Assembly: GCF_020497125.1 (NCBI RefSeq)
Contig: NC_059074.1
Coordinates: forward strand, 193,435,415 to 193,499,414
Direction of reading: 5' to 3'
Length of the DNA stretch: 64,000 nucleotides
Source: Mauremys mutica
Taxonomy: Eukaryota > Chordata > Testudines > Geoemydidae
The notes under the pieces were generated by a model, which saw only the letters and a list, made by a program, of their open reading frames with translations, was not told the origin of the DNA and made no database searches. A program made the translations under genes and the position numbers. Below are positions 9,351 through 22,940 of this stretch, piece by piece. Position 1 is the stretch's first letter, and the number at the start of each line of letters is the position of its first letter.

Positions 9351-12051
9351 CCATTAAACCAGGTAAGAAGCAGCCATGTTGCAGTGCTTCCTTGCTCTTT
9401 TCCTCAGAGCATGTCTTTTGTCATTTGTTTCCTGGATGTTTTCTCTATATGTTTGTGGCTGTGTCTATCTATTCCCCAAGCATGCATTCTCTTGCAATTA
9501 ATAGTCATTTAGGCCATTGGTGTATAGATCGATTAGCACCAATTCTCCACTCTTTTGCATTCATTCTTCTTGTGGGCAAACAAATTCCCCAATGTAATAA
9601 TGTCCTTGTTCAGCTTTTGATCCCATTCTCATAATGTTAACATTTATAGGCAATGGGCTCAGTATGCTAGTTAGAACAGCTTTTGATTTCACTTATCTGC
9701 CGCCAAAGTTCTTGGCCTGTGGTGCATAACTGAACCATGTGAAAAAAGGTATTCAGCTCTGAATGAAATCACTAACATCTGTTTGCTGCACATTATATTT
9801 AATCTTCAAACATCAACAACAAAATGAGGCTATTCAGAATGTAGAAGCGAAGAAATACGAATGTGTGGAGAAAAGCTTTTCTTCCCGTTACTCACTTTGG
9901 TGCCTTGTGGACATGGGGACAAGTTCTCCTCTCACTTACGAGTGCAACCCTAATGCTTTCAGTGGGATTGCATCAGTATCATGGAGAGGTAAACCTGACT
10001 CACCCAATATTTGACCAGAAGAGCAGCACCAACTATGACCAGATCCCTAATGTTTGTAGACCGAACGTTCCATTGGAACTTCATAGTCCCCCTGTGTGGT
10101 TGTTCGCTATGCATTGATCTCTGAGCTGTAGTTGTCGCTTTATTCAAATCAGGTACCAAATGATGAGTGAGAGAGATGGTGAGTGAGAGAGATGTTGAAC
10201 TGATCTGGCACACTTGACAGTATGACTGCCACTGCACAGGGCAACTATTCTCTTACTGTACCTGAACAACCCTTGCCTCCTATGGGCCAGTCATTTATTT
10301 TTGACAACAATGGTCCTTTAGGTGTCTGGCTAAATTAAATGCTCCCCAGATCTGAGAAGCCCCTCATTTGTCATTCTGCAGTTCCCAGACACTCATGACC
10401 CAATTGCTTCTGATCCCATGAGAGAAAACAGTGTTAAACTTTCTAAAGAACTTCTCACCGTTGACGTATTGTAGAAGTCTGGAAGTGACTTTCCTCACTT
10501 CAGGTACAATACCTACCCTTAGCTTGATGCTGCCCTTTTTTGTGCAAGGGAGTGGGGAGAAAGTTTAGGAAGTTTTGTGTCTGAGTAGTCAGGACAGCAA
10601 TGCTGGGACTAGGATAATGGATACTGCCAGCACAGTTCCTCCCTCTCCACCTACCGTGTTAAATCTCCATGTAAGCAGGGATCAGACTTCCAAACTCCTC
10701 GTATAGGTGACTCCCTTTTTAGCCAGGATCATGATGCTACTACTAATTCCAACCCATCCTTAGGACTGATATGGAGGAGAATGAAAAGCCATCATACCAC
10801 CCAGTTGCTTGAGGTTTCAAGTCTTTGGTACTGACAGCTGTCATATATTTGAAAGCTTCCTATTCTGACATCCCACGATTGGTCCGCACGTCCAGCACCT
10901 CATCAGAGGAGCAGATTCATGCCACCAGTCTAACCAAGTATATCTTTGCTCAAACAGCCATTCAGTTCCTGGCCCTTGTGTTTTTAAAGACCGTAACACC
11001 CTTCAGCAGTGGTTACAGTGTTTTCTTTGTGCAATGGCTGCTCATTTCACTAATGTTTAACTACATTGCTCAACCAATGTGCAGAAACTCTGTGGCAAAA
11101 ATAGTTCCATATCATGGCATCCCACAGATTTTCCTGACAACCTAGCAGTGCAAGTTTGATTCTCATCTTCTTCATGGCCCCTCCCACCCACATAGCATAA
11201 TCACAACATCCCATTCTAGCTTCCTGAGTGAACAGTCTCAATCATATCATTTGTTAGGTGCTTTCAGCATTTGTCCATGACCTTCATTCTTATATCTTAT
11301 TGGTTCATCAAAGTGTATCTGCTCATCTTTCTGCTTCTCAGGCCCATTGTTACTCCTGTGGACAACCCATGCTCATCTCCTCTGGCCCTTGGTTAAAAAA
11401 GATGGTTACTTCACTTAGCTCATACTCTAGGAAGCTCCGAACATTCTGTGAATGCTTGATGGAGCTTTATTAGATCAATTCTTGTGTGGGTCCCACTATT
11501 TGTTTTTTCTCTTGGAGGATGGCAGATGGTATTAGCTTATTCACAAATACTGTCCAAAGCTCTGCTCTGGTGATCTCCGCAATCTGTCATATCAGTAAGT
11601 ATCCACCAGCTCCTGCATTTTTGATAATGTTATGAACCCTCACATATTCTTTCCGCTGTTAAACTTAATTCTTCAGGTGTCATCACACCATTCAATGAGG
11701 GCTCAGTAAGATGTTAAACTATCTGTTGTGCTTCTCTAATCTGTGTCACATGAGGCTGTGCTTTTTCATGTAGGGGAATAATGCTGACAGTGGTAGATAA
11801 TTAGTTATGTCATCTTAGCTATGTGTGTTAATGGGGCATGCCTGGGAACCCATCACTGTGTATTTCCTGGTTTTCAGAAATTTGAGTTTTGCTCAACTCA
11901 ATGCTCTGCAAAGGGATGACATACCACCAAGCAACCAACCTTCACTGTGTATCAGTGTAATTTTTTTGCTATTGAATCTATGTATGGGCATGGAGAGAGG
12001 AAGGACATCTTTTTTCAGACCAGTCAAGAAGGTGTTACTAGAGTACTGAGT
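9351..12051. other. No gene recognised
   Basis: The longest frame (10825-11145, 106 residues) has no recognisable domain. On the minus strand at about 11230-11710 there is a weak reverse-transcriptase-like flavour broken by many stops, which I do not call. The rest shows no element ends. Confidence 0.4.
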
Positions 12052-12376
12052 CTAAGGTTACATCTATCCAGCCAAAAAAAAAACCCCAACAACGACCGGG
12101 GAAGAGACTCAGAGCCTGGGTCTGCAGATTTGGGCTCGTGCTACCATGCTAAAAATAGTCAGGTAGATGTGCTGGGTCATGCCAGAGCTCAGACTCTGAA
12201 GCCTGGAGAGGGGAGTGGGTTTCAGAACTGGGGTTCCAGCCTGAGTTGGCACATCTACATGTCTATTTTTACCGCCATATCACGAGCCCGAGCCTGCAAA
12301 CCCAGGCACTGAGACTTGCTGCTATTGTGTGTGTGTGTGTCGGTTTTGTTTTGTTGCTGTGTAGATGCACTCTTAG
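12052..12376. mobile_element. Non-autonomous hAT-like MITE with palindromic interior
   Basis: The left end CTAAGGTTACATCTATCCA pairs with the right end TGTGTAGATGCACTCTTAG. Inner arms also pair imperfectly: GGGCTCGTGCTACCATG with CATATCACGAGCCCGAGC, and CAGGTAGATGTGC with GCACATCTACATG. A (GT)n run of about 14 bp lies near the right end. I cannot find a clean target duplication, so the superfamily is inferred from resemblance to turtle palindromic elements. Confidence 0.55.
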
Positions 12377-13291
12377 TTATGTGGGAGACTGCTGAGCATC
12401 GTGTTGGTTCCTCATTATAGGAATGCTCTACACAGAAGCCAGGCTAGGGAAGCCCTGAGGAAGTGTCGTGGCCCAAACTGCAGAAATTAAATTTGGGTTT
12501 GAATAAACATTTAACTCACCAAATTTGAATTGTCACCAATTACTTCTATTTAATGAGGCTCTGTGGAAACCAGGGCCTGGCAGTATCAACCTCCAAAAGT
12601 GGAACAGAATGTCTAGATTAGTGATTAACAAACTATAATTTTCAGTTGTATGTCTGACACCTGGGGGATAACTGTGATTCAGTTCATGAAAAGAACTAGA
12701 CATTTTTAGAGATGTAAGTTTGTAACTAATTTTTGTCTCTCCTTGCCAGTGTAACAGTTTGAATGTTAATTTAATTTTGCAGAATATCATTTATGTAAAT
12801 GTAATTAGAAGGGAAACATGATCGGGAGACACACAGCACCAAAGAAAATTTATTACTCTAAGGGGTATTGCTCTAATCATTCAACTGCAATATTGAGTTT
12901 CCCCAGATTTAATCTAAAAGCAATAAATTACAAAAGGCTAATGTCCTGCCCAACAAAAAACTGCCATGAACACAAGTTTCTGGGGGGGGAAATTCAACTT
13001 CATTTCAGCAACAGGCTCTCCTAGTTTACACATTCCTTTTATGATTCTAGTCTAGTCAAAGTAAAGTGAATACAAATATGAGACTTCTAACACTTTTCCT
13101 GAATATGTATGCATGTCTGATGATTGCAATAATCAGCAATCCAAAGTGCTGGGACTCCAATATCTCCAGCAGACTAAGAATGCAGTTCCACAAAGATCTA
13201 ATTACAAACTCTTCTCCCCGCCTTTCAGTGACCCCATGATTTACAGGAGTAAAAACTTGGCTCTAATTAATGCCAGTATCCATATTAAAGT
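12377..13291. other. No recognised feature
   Basis: AT-rich sequence without a defensible frame or repeat boundary. Confidence 0.4.
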
Positions 13292-13837
13292 CTATTGGTA
13301 ACATACCGTGGTTTCTGTTCTCTTACATTCACCTTGCTGCAAAAATGCATTAGGATGGACTTTTTCTGCTATCTCCACCTCCCTGCATATGGGATGTGTG
13401 TTGGTGACAGGCTGAGTTTTTAGACCTACTCTGTATATTTCATAAAATCCATTGTCTGTGTATGGAGGTGCCACCATTGACATTGGCTTAAACTTGTTAA
13501 CCATGTACTTTCAAAGGATAGGATTAAACATAAACAATCCAATGTACCACACAATATTATTGTGCAGTTTTTTTAAAGCCCCGATTTGGGTTTCCTTGGG
13601 AGTTATGCTTGTGCTCCACTTGACAAACCCTAAAACTGAAATCACCCAGCAAATAGATGACAGGCAGGGAAGCTGGTCATTCTTTAAAAGCCTGTCTAAT
13701 CCATATGCTAAAACATTCCAATGTGTTGGGGTTTTGCTGCGCAGTTTGGAAAGAAGGCTGACTCCAATGCTGAGTTTCTCCAAAAAGGGTGCAATTAGTG
13801 CAGGAAATTGGTTTCTTATGCTCTATTAGCCAAATTC
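13292..13837 (-). pseudogene. Decayed reading frame of unknown origin
   Basis: Two minus-strand frames, 13783-13511 and 13504-13292, lie in the same register and are separated only by one TGA at 13511-13513. They give about 165 codons with a single stop. Upstream in the same register, two adjacent stops (TAA TAG) precede SIRNQFPALIAPFLEKLSIG. The translation looks protein-like: a hydrophobic, membrane-type stretch (LPCLSSICWVISVLGFVKW), a second one (HNNIVWYIGLFMF), and a soluble part with KFKPMSMVAPPYTDNGFYEI. A donor-like GGTATGT follows codons for TETT. I do not recognise the family. It could be an old retrogene, an envelope-type frame of a mobile element, or chance. Confidence 0.35.
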
Positions 13838-14215
13838 ATCCCACGTGTCACTCCACTGCAATTTCTGGATGTTCTTCTGCATAGTTCTTGATAATTTGTC
13901 ATCTATCTCCATGCAGTGTAGTTTTGTGGCATAATAAATAATGATGCTCTGTTTGCAGAAAACTCAAAAGAGGAATTTGGAATCAAGAGTAGCCTCTTGT
14001 GGTCACACGTTATGGGTGAATACTTGTGATTGGAAAGTTATTTGGAGAGTAATTGTGCAGGGGAGCCAGTGAGCACATAACCCTGTGTGGGCTACCTCCA
14101 GAGTGGCTCTCAGTGGGGTGGGTTCCATGTGACAGAACCTTGGCTCCACCTTCACAATGCACTGCTGAGCCATCACAGAGTGGGGAAGGAGTTGGCCCAG
14201 CTTACTTCATATGTA
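13838..14215. other. No recognised feature
   Basis: Nothing supportable is seen between the decayed frame and the CR1 tail. Confidence 0.4.
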
Positions 14216-14567
14216 GAATCATAGAATATCAGGGTTGGAAGGGACCTCAGGAGGTCACCTAGTCCAACCCCCTGCTCACAGCAGGACCAATCCCCAACTA
14301 AATCATCCCAGCCAGGGCTTTGTCAAGCCTGACCTTAAAAACCTCTAAGGAAGGAGATTCCACCACCTCCCTAGGTAACCCATTCCAGTGCTTCACCACT
14401 CTCTGAGTGAAAAAGTTTTTCCTAATATCCAACCTAAACCTCCCCCACTGCAACTTGAGACCATTACTCCTTGTTCTGTCATCAGGTACCACTGAAAACA
14501 GTCTAGATCCATCCTCTTTGGAACCCCCTTTCAGGGGGTTGGAAGCAGGGGTGGAAGCAGGTACCAA
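14216..14567 (-). mobile_element. CR1 LINE 3' end with ORF2 C-terminus
   Basis: Read on the minus strand, this is the end of a CR1 retrotransposon. The frame 14567-14298 encodes the reverse-transcriptase ORF tail ([20 protein letters not shown], then [20 protein letters not shown] and [20 protein letters not shown]) and stops. The 3' UTR follows with the typical GGTTGGACTAG-type and CCTTCCAACCCTGATATTCT sequences, ending near ATTCTATGAT. The copy is 5'-truncated, as most CR1 copies are, and its frame is intact over about 89 codons. Confidence 0.85.
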
Positions 14568-17500
14568 ATTACACTTGCTTGGTTCTAGTTAGGACATATT
14601 GTAAGATGCCACTCACACCTTATTTTTTGTCAATAATACTTTTTTTTCATCCATCTGTTAATAACTTCAAATTCATGCGTGATCTTTAATTTAATGTGAT
14701 TGGCTTGTCTTTTAGGTGAAGGATCATAGTTACTTAGGCAAAACCCTAGTATCAGTTATGCTGTAAATCAAGGTTCCTGGGCATGAACACTGTCAGATTT
14801 CCTGCAAACATCTGCAAAGGGCAAATTGGCAGATATACAAATTGGCAGATATACACAACCGTAGTAGGGACAAAGAGAGAGAAAAGCCTTAGGACAGTGG
14901 TACAAGGCTGTGGAACCAAAAGCAAAAGAGGAACATCTTTTTTAAAGTACTCTGAAGGAATGAGAGGCTTTCTGAAAACAGATACAAGTATTGGAAGCAG
15001 AGCATTAGGGGTTCCTATTCTCTCGCCACAGGGTTTAATGGGAGTTACTCTCTTCCTGTGAGAAGAAGAATGGGGTCCAGGAATGAGACTCTGGAAACCA
15101 TATAAACGTAAATATCAAGGGTGACAGAGAGAGAGAGACCGTGACCAACCTGCCTCCTTTAATGGAACCTCCCAGCTGGCGCCACTAAAATGTGGTCTCT
15201 TGTTTGATCAAAGTTAAACCAAGCTTTCTCTTGCTCCCCCCTTCCCTCCCCCCGACACACTTTTTTTCCTTTTCTGGGTAGTTTTGCTAAAGGCTTGTGT
15301 ACATTAAAGAGGACTGAATGTAATGTCCCTCGTCAATTTGAAATGCTCCTGCACCCACATGTAATTGATAGGGAAGCCACCATCATATTAAATGACCTTG
15401 GTAACTTGTAGTGGGGTAAAGCCTCAGTCAGTTGAGGCTTAGACCGTTGTGTGCCAGTAAAGATGCCACAGAGTGGCACAATCAGTACAGGCACCTCTGA
15501 CACTTATTATCTTTCACAGCTGTGAGAGCCAACAGTTGCTTCAGCTGGTAAACCTTTATAGTCGCCATTAGAGGGTTCCCTCCATGCCCTCAACAGCATT
15601 ATACCCCTCCCCCCCAATTTCTACATCCCCCCTCATCCATCCCCTAGAAATGCCTTAACTCCCTGCTCCCACTTGGAAGCACTCAGCCAGTGATCCAGAT
15701 TATATTGCATTTAGCAATTGCTCGGCACCCCCCACTGTGAGACCTGCCTAGCTATGCTCCTCCCACCTGCCAGCGTGGTGGTATAAACTGCTATTTGTAG
15801 CTGGCAGTTCACAGCTCAATCACTTTGTTTGCACTCCTAGGTCAAAGTCTGTGGGCATCATTTAGCTTAGGGAGTTTCTGGCAAAAACACGGTAGGAAGG
15901 GCATAGCCAGTTGAGGAGGACCGGAAGTGTAGACATATTGAATCCCTTGTGCTTCACTAAGGCTAATACAATTAACCAGCTAGGTGCACTAATGTAGATA
16001 AGCCTTAAGAAAAAAAATATTCTTGCTAGGCTTCTCTGACTGATTCATTTCAAATGAATTAATATATTAGCAGAACAAGTGTAGGCGGCTCACCCCTTGT
16101 GAGCTATGTGCCTCGGATGAGACATCTCTAGAATAGACTGAAAGGCTTATTCCAGTAGTGTTAAAGTTAAAGAACATGCCTTCTCTGGGCAAGAACCTTC
16201 CCTCACTCACGTACCCCCAGTCTCTAACTCTAGCCAATGTATCCACTATACAAACCAACTATCTGCTGATGTCAATACACCTTCCCTTGCAGTTCCCACT
16301 CTCTGCTGAAATCAATGTGATTGCATAGGTGTAACCAAGGGCAACATTTAGCCCTGACGTTTCATCTTCTGTTGCAGTTAACAATAGGGTCCAGCCTTAT
16401 GCTAACTAATATCTTCCTAGCATTACTTGAAACCAGATGAATTGTCCCAACTCCTTATTCCCACCAGCAATCTTGATCAAGAGGTAAAGATTTGCCATTT
16501 CATTTGCTCGTGGGTACATACAATTGTACCCAGTCACATAAGATATATTTAAAAAATTAACATTTCAAGGAAAAGAAACCCAGAAAAATCATATCCTCTT
16601 ACAGGACAGCTGGGTTGCAATTCTGTCATGGAGTCCCCATATACTTAAATGATTATTAGGTGAGATGTTGTGGAAAGCAAGGGATCTAGGAACCTTAGAA
16701 CACAGAAATGTTATGAGCATTTTAGGAAGTATTGGGTCAGATCCTCAGCTTGAATTAATCAGCTCCATTGGGTCCACTGTGTTTAAATGGACTGTATTTG
16801 TTGCTTTTACCTGTGAGAAGCCCTGTGAGTTACATACAAATATTCAATTCTGGGTATGTGATATTTCTAATAGTAAATATACTCTTTGGTTCTATGCCTG
16901 GGTAAGATTTAATAGAATTTTCAGAGCACCTTAGCCTTAAAAGTTTAAGAGATCAGAAGTCAAAGCTGCGTTCATAGTAACTAATATACCGTTAGCAAAT
17001 CCTAATGTTATAAATTTAGCCTACTTTTAAAAATGTGCTTATCCTTTCTGCATAAATTCAGCTCAGAAGTTTGGATTCTGTTTGGATTATAGGGCAAGGC
17101 AGAACTAGATGCAAGATCAGTAAGGGCAGTAAAAATATCTTGCTGCTTTCTTTTAATCTCTGATAGCAGCTGAAAGGGCAGATGAGTAAAACAGATATTA
17201 TATTTCAAGGAGAAATATTATATAAGTCTAAACTGCATTCAAAGTATATTTTTACTCCTAATAATTAGTACTGGATGAATAGCTTTAAAAAAATATGAAC
17301 CTGCCCCAACTACATTGGTTCAGAACTAACTGATCTAATGCAGTTTCCCAAAGAATAATTGATATTATATAATCATAATTGCCAGTTTATGTCACAAAAG
17401 TGACACTTGACTCTTTCCTGCTAACTAGTTTAACATCATCAATTAAAACATCACTTGTGTAATGACATTTTAGTAACCAGTTTAACATAATAAATTATGA

Positions 17501-18380
17501 CATCACCTTCTTTTATGGCATCAGGGTTGAAGAAAGGTTTTGGGGGAAAAAAAACATAATTAAAAGCCAACATTCTCCATCATTTTGTGCTGACAAAAGC
17601 CTGATAGGTTTCTAACCACTTGGTTGATAAGATCATTGGGAGTGTACAAGAGCTGAAAAGCCAGAAATAATACCGTTTGATGGAAATCATACAAACTTGT
17701 TTCTATTTAATATAGAAAAGCATCCCTAAAGTAGGCATGTGTCATATTCTTATTGCAGAACACCAGTGGAAATCATCAAAAAATAAAGAAAGAAAACATA
17801 GTGTGAACAGTGGAACCCACTGAACTCAATTTGAGTTAAACTATACTTCAGTGTCTGTTCTCTCCTCTTATGGGACCGTAACTTTCAGTGTAATCCTGGT
17901 GTTTTCCTCAATAGATGGTAGCCTGTTGGTATGGAGGTTGGCATTTTTTCAGATCAAACCACTTTCAGTACTGGGTGGTGGTATTATTGCTACTGCTAAA
18001 GAATTTGGGCCCAGGCTTGCAAATAAAGCCACATATCAGTAGCTTTGCTCCCTTGTGGAGTCCTGTTGACATGAGGTGATTTCAGTGGGATTGTGCATGG
18101 AATTAAGTAAGGGCAGTGTGAGCAGGTACGTTTGCAGGATTAAGTGTCTGGAGTCAAATACACTTTGGATCTAGTTTATGTACCCAGGCTTGGATTGTGA
18201 AAAGCTCTGCTCCCAAATGGGAGTTTGACCCTTGACTTCAGTGGAGGTCAGAACTAGGTCAACACTGAGCACTTTTGAAAATGCCAGCGGTAACTTTTTC
18301 TCTTGGAATAGAGTAATTGTTTTATTCATCTGCCCTGGAATCAGTGCAATTCTGCTCTGGGATAATATCCTTCATGTCCT
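14568..18380. other. Long stretch without recognised gene
   Basis: No coding frame above background is visible. A pyrimidine-rich patch is near 15230-15270. A local near-repeat around 17410-17510 shares CTAGTTTAACAT-like and CATCAC words. I see no element boundaries. Confidence 0.4.
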
Positions 18381-18496
18381 TAGGCCCCGATCCTGCAAAA
18401 ACTTACGCCCAGGTTTAACTTTAAGCATGTAAAAATAGTCCCATTGTAAACATGTGCTTAAAGTTAATCCCATGAGTGAGTGTTAGCAGGGCCACA
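18381..18496. repeat. Short palindromic dispersed repeat
   Basis: The unit begins TAGGCCCCGATCCTGCAAA and ends near TTAGCAGGGCC. Between them TTTAACTTTAAGCATGT pairs with ACATGTGCTTAAAGTTAA. This fits a short MITE-like palindromic family. A diverged relative lies at 30322-30420. Confidence 0.5.
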
Positions 18497-20465
18497 GCTT
18501 GCAACAGGGACTTAGTTTGTAAAATGGAAATAAAACCCTACATGTATCATTAAATGAAATTGAGCAACAGTTGTTTATTTGTTGGGGCACACATTTCCCG
18601 GAAATTAATTAACCACCAGATTGCAAAAGAAAGAGCATAAGAAGTGCAGTTTAGGCTGCTGGTCTTTCTTTAAGAAAGTGCCTGGTATCCATGAGATACC
18701 CAAGTCCTGTAACAGGTGATGTGTCATCTGGTATGATAACAGTTCTTAAATAACAGCCTAAATTTTAAGCAAATCCATGTAAATTGTCAGTTCGTATCTT
18801 ACTGGTCTCCAGAGGATGCAGTGATTTACCTACCCTCTTTTCTCAACATTGTTTCAAAAGTTTTTTCCCCCCCATGAATATTTATGTCGATACTTCATTT
18901 ACTGACTGAATTTCCACTCTGTTGGAATTATGCATCCCCATAGTGCACCCATGAAAGGTGAGCAGTTAGAGGTGAGGAAAAGAGATTTCATGACCTTTTG
19001 GAAATAGCAAGTGGCACTAGATAAAACCTGTTCTGTGCGGGTTTATGTATGGATTGGAGGATCATAATTACAAAAAAATTCTCTCTCTCAAACAATTAGC
19101 TTTCGGTAGATAAGACTCCAAATCTGTAGTAGCTCTGAATTTTTTCAGATTGACTTTGCCCAATGCATTGTTGTCTAGGACGTGATTCTTATAATAGGCA
19201 CAAGTGATAGACACCGCATATTACTTATAAGCATGGATTCGTTCACAGTTGCCATCTTTGAAGTGATTTGTAAATGTTAAAGGTGATGCTTGTGAATGTG
19301 TTTCTTTGGAGATAAAGCTTTCATAGGTTACCTACCCATGCCATTGTATATGCAAGTGAGAGATGATTCACACAGTGTGTTATTGGTCTCCTGTTTAAAA
19401 TTGAATTCTCTGGGCATTATGGCTTAGAAGCATAGAAATCAAATCCACAGCTGTTTTTCCTTAAAACTGAAATTTTGGCACAAGCTTTAATGCATTACAA
19501 AAATGTGCATTTTTAAAAGTTGTTTCACTTCCTATTTGCTCTCTACAAAACTCCCTTCAAGTTAGGAGAGTTCTTGAATTTCATCTTGCAATGTCTAACC
19601 AAACTTCAACTGGATTTTACCTGCCAACCTGCTCTCTATTAAAAACCTGGAAGACATACGTTGATGTGGGCAAAACATGCAATATAAATAAATAAATGGA
19701 ATTAAACATCACCGACGCTATGAGTTAAAGTGGTAATTTATTTAATGATGAAACAATTGTATAAGAAATCTCTGTGAAATAGAGGAGTGGAGGTGGGTTT
19801 GGAGAAGGAGAGGCAAGATAGAGAGGCTGACTCACTAGCCCAAATCCTGCCTGCCTCACCGATACAAGTAATCTCACTGAAGTCAGTGAGTGAAATCCTG
19901 CTGCTGTTGAAGTCAGTGGGAGTTTTGCCATTTTGTCGGTGACACTACTCCTGGGAATAAAGCAAGGAAAATTTGGCAGACCAGGTGATGCTGGGCAAAT
20001 CACTCAATATATTTCTGCCTCAGTCTACCCTTCTGTAAAATTACTTCTCACCATCTCATGCACTGAATGAGGCAGGGATCACGTAGAACCAGTAGTATGT
20101 CATCACCATAATACTTTCACACAGTGAGGTCAAATTAAATTTGTCCAGGTAACCTTCATTCTGGCATATCCTAATTCATGGGTGCTTGGCTTGGCAACCA
20201 TGACAGTTTTATAGTATGTATGTATGTAAGTTGCAGTAGTGTCTAGGGGATGCAATCCTGGATCAGATCCCCCTTGTACTAAATACTGTATAAATGCATA
20301 ATAAAGAAATCCCTGCCTCAATAGGGTACAATCTAAGTGTATAAAAGAAAAGACAACGGGTGGCACAACAAACAAGGGAAGTACCGTTCAGTGCAGTACC
20401 AGTTAGACAGTGTTGTCCAGCTACCTAAACATTTTAATTTCGTTTTTTGTATAGAAATTATATAT
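18497..20465. other. No gene; possible short repeat fragments
   Basis: A GAAGTCAGTGGGAGTTTTGCC-type palindromic repeat fragment is at 19870-19935. A possible MIR-type tail is near 20250-20370. Nothing is coding. Confidence 0.4.
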
Positions 20466-20760
20466 AAAAATTATGTGTATTAATTACAACAGTGCTTAGA
20501 AGCCCCAGCAAAGATCAGGGCCTCATTGCGCTAGGCTCTCTACAAACAATTAGTAAGAGACAGTCACTGCCTCAAAGTGTTTACAAACTAAGTAGATAAG
20601 TCAGAGAGAGGAAATATTACTCTCTCCATTTTATGGGACTCAGACACTGAGAGATTAAGTGATTTACCCAAGGTCACAAAGGAAGTCTGTGGAGGAGCTA
20701 CAAATTGACCCCAGGTCTCCTGACTCGTGGGCAGTTCCTTAACAATTATAACGTCCTCCC
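20466..20760 (+). mobile_element. MIR/CORE-like SINE
   Basis: The sequence runs CAGTGCTTAGAAGCCCC, AGTAAGAGACAGTCACTGCC, CATTTTATGGGACTCAGACA, GAGATTAAGTGATTTACCCA, AGGTCACAAAGGAAGTCTGT, CCCCAGGTCTCCTGACTC. The central and 3' blocks match the conserved MIR core as I know it (AGGTTAAGTAACTTGCCCAA). It is diverged and lacks a clear promoter head. Confidence 0.65.
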
Positions 20761-22695
20761 TTTCCTGTCAAAGGGACCTCTACAACCTCCCCAGTATATG
20801 GAATGCATCCTCATGAAATGGTATTACAAAGGCTGATTAGTCACAGTAAAATGCTTACCTGAATTTCAAGTCATGTATCCCTGTGGTTTACATTTGTGAA
20901 AGAGCTTTGATTTCTTGGAAAGGGTTTAAGTTAATCTAGGCTAGAGGGGATACTGGCTCATTCTGTAAATGGCAAACTGCTCTATTCTTGACATTCTTAT
21001 CTTAATTTATATTCTATTAAATTAGTTACATAATTCACTACTATGCATAAATTCTATGTGCTGGCACAGCTGTTCTGCTGATGTTAAAATACTAGTAATA
21101 ATTATTTAGGGGAAGGGAATGTATTAGTTTAAAGGATCCATGTACAGAAAGGGCTAAACTGGATCTGGAGGACAAGGAGAAGGACACACCTTTAAACTCT
21201 GAACACAGTAGAGAGAGGCTATGTGACAGTGTGGGGGATAATGCCCCTGGTTTCTGGGGGAAGCAAGCTGGATACTAACATAGAGAGTTGTTGGTAGCTC
21301 TGCCCTCAAGCATTGTGCTGCTGATGCTTGCCAGGCTCTGGCTACACCCAGACACATTTCCTCTGGGCACGAAGCCCTGCAAAGAAGCCTGACTGTCCTC
21401 TCCCCCTTGGATACCTTCTGCTTCCCAAGTGGGCTAGTTGGAACATGAGGCTCCTTGTGCCTACTAGTGCACTCAGGTAGATAGCCTGCTCTATGCACTC
21501 CTGGAGGCCAGGTATAATCTGGCTCTAAATGTGCACTGTCTGCTTTTGGAACTGGAACACATTGACTGGAACCAAGACCTGTCTGAACAAACTCAGCCAA
21601 TTAGTTACAATGTTTTTGAGGGCTGACTCAGAACTCTGCTGGAGTTGACTTTTGATGCACTCTCCAAGTGAGGTGAAGGTATCACGGTGATGGGTAATTT
21701 TGTAGAAGCCCATGCAGAAGCTACCCAACATTGCCAACCGAAGTCTGTGATTTGCATATTCTTTGCTATGTGGCCACATGCACTGCACACTAATTTGGAG
21801 AAATTCATCACTGGTAGGGATGACTGGAAAGATAAGAACCTTTTGCTTCAGCATCAAATTGGATTAACATCCTGCAGATGTCTCTGATTAGGAGCCAGAA
21901 AGAAGGAGAGGGTGCAGGACCCTCTATCATTGGTGTTCCTGCCTTTGGATTTTCTGATAACGTTAACATGGCCTCGGCACAGCAGCTACTAAGTCCGTTG
22001 CATAGATCATGAACGTGGCATTATTTTTTTCTTTTTCATCTTCTCTGTCTTGGAAGTGAAATGAAATTGGGGAGGTATTATTTCGTTGATGGCACTAGCA
22101 GACAAGATATTAGTCTCCTCTGTTCCAGCTTGGCTTAGGGGTTTTTTTCCCCTTCATTTCATTATTATTATCATTAGACTCTCACTCACAATTCCCGCTC
22201 TTCCTACTCTGCTTAAATATACTACCTCCAAACATAATAACACTGAAAAAATGTGCTTATTATTTTTCTTTCTAAATCAAATCCAAAAAAAAGAATCAGC
22301 AGTATAGCTCTGCCATAGTAATTGCTGATTTTGCTGCTTAAACTTCTTTCATCTTTAGTATTTTCCCTGTTTTTCTCCAGCTCTCCAAGATACATAAGCT
22401 CCTCCTCACTCCCTGAGCAATCCCAGTTATGAGACCACGTCACTGAGCACATTCCTGCACAACCCTACCTTTCTGCTGTAAGGCATGTAGGCCAAAATTC
22501 TCCAGAGTAATTGTTTGCCTCAATTTTTAGGTGTTCCTTAAAGGGACTTGATTTTCAGAAGGTGCTGCACACCCACAGTCTGACAATCAGGCCTCTGTGA
22601 AATTGCTGAGGTGGGGCAACCAAACACAGAGGCATTCAACATCACTAATCATATTTTAAAATCTGTTGGCCATACAGTACATTTTATATGGCGCT
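20761..22695. other. No gene recognised
   Basis: Two overlapping minus-strand frames (21600-21154 and 21857-21525) are long for this AT-rich region but show no domain or repeat similarity I can name. I do not call them. Confidence 0.4.
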
Positions 22696-22825
22696 TAGGG
22701 TGACCAGACAGCAAGTGTGAAAAATCGGGACGCGAGTAGGGGGTAATAGGAGCCTATATAAGAAAAAGACCCCAAAATTGGGACTGTCCCTATACAATCA
22801 GGACATCTGGTCACCTAATGGCGCT
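22688..22825. mobile_element. hAT MITE, 122 bp, with 8-bp TSD
   Basis: The element at 22696-22817 begins TAGGGTGACCAGA and ends TCTGGTCACCTA. It is flanked by a perfect 8-bp duplication ATGGCGCT (22688-22695 and 22818-22825), diagnostic of hAT-type insertion. It is too short to code. A diverged relative is at 51269-51404. Confidence 0.88.
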
Positions 22826-22940
22826 ATATACTTGGTGAAGATTGTTCCTCTGATTCTGGAGTGAGGAGGAAATCACCCCAATGTATATTATCTCAAAATA
22901 AATAAGATAAAAGGGGTTCTACAGCTTCCTCTGAAGTATT

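Noticed and set aside
10825..11145. 106-residue plus-strand frame
   Set aside because: No recognisable domain, no splice or Kozak support, and not clearly above chance.
11230..11710. Weak LINE reverse-transcriptase-like stretch on the minus strand
   Set aside because: About eight stops in 160 codons and no catalytic motif; resemblance too slight to call.
21154..21857. Two overlapping minus-strand frames (148 and 110 residues)
   Set aside because: Different registers, no domain, no repeat context and no splice signals I trust.
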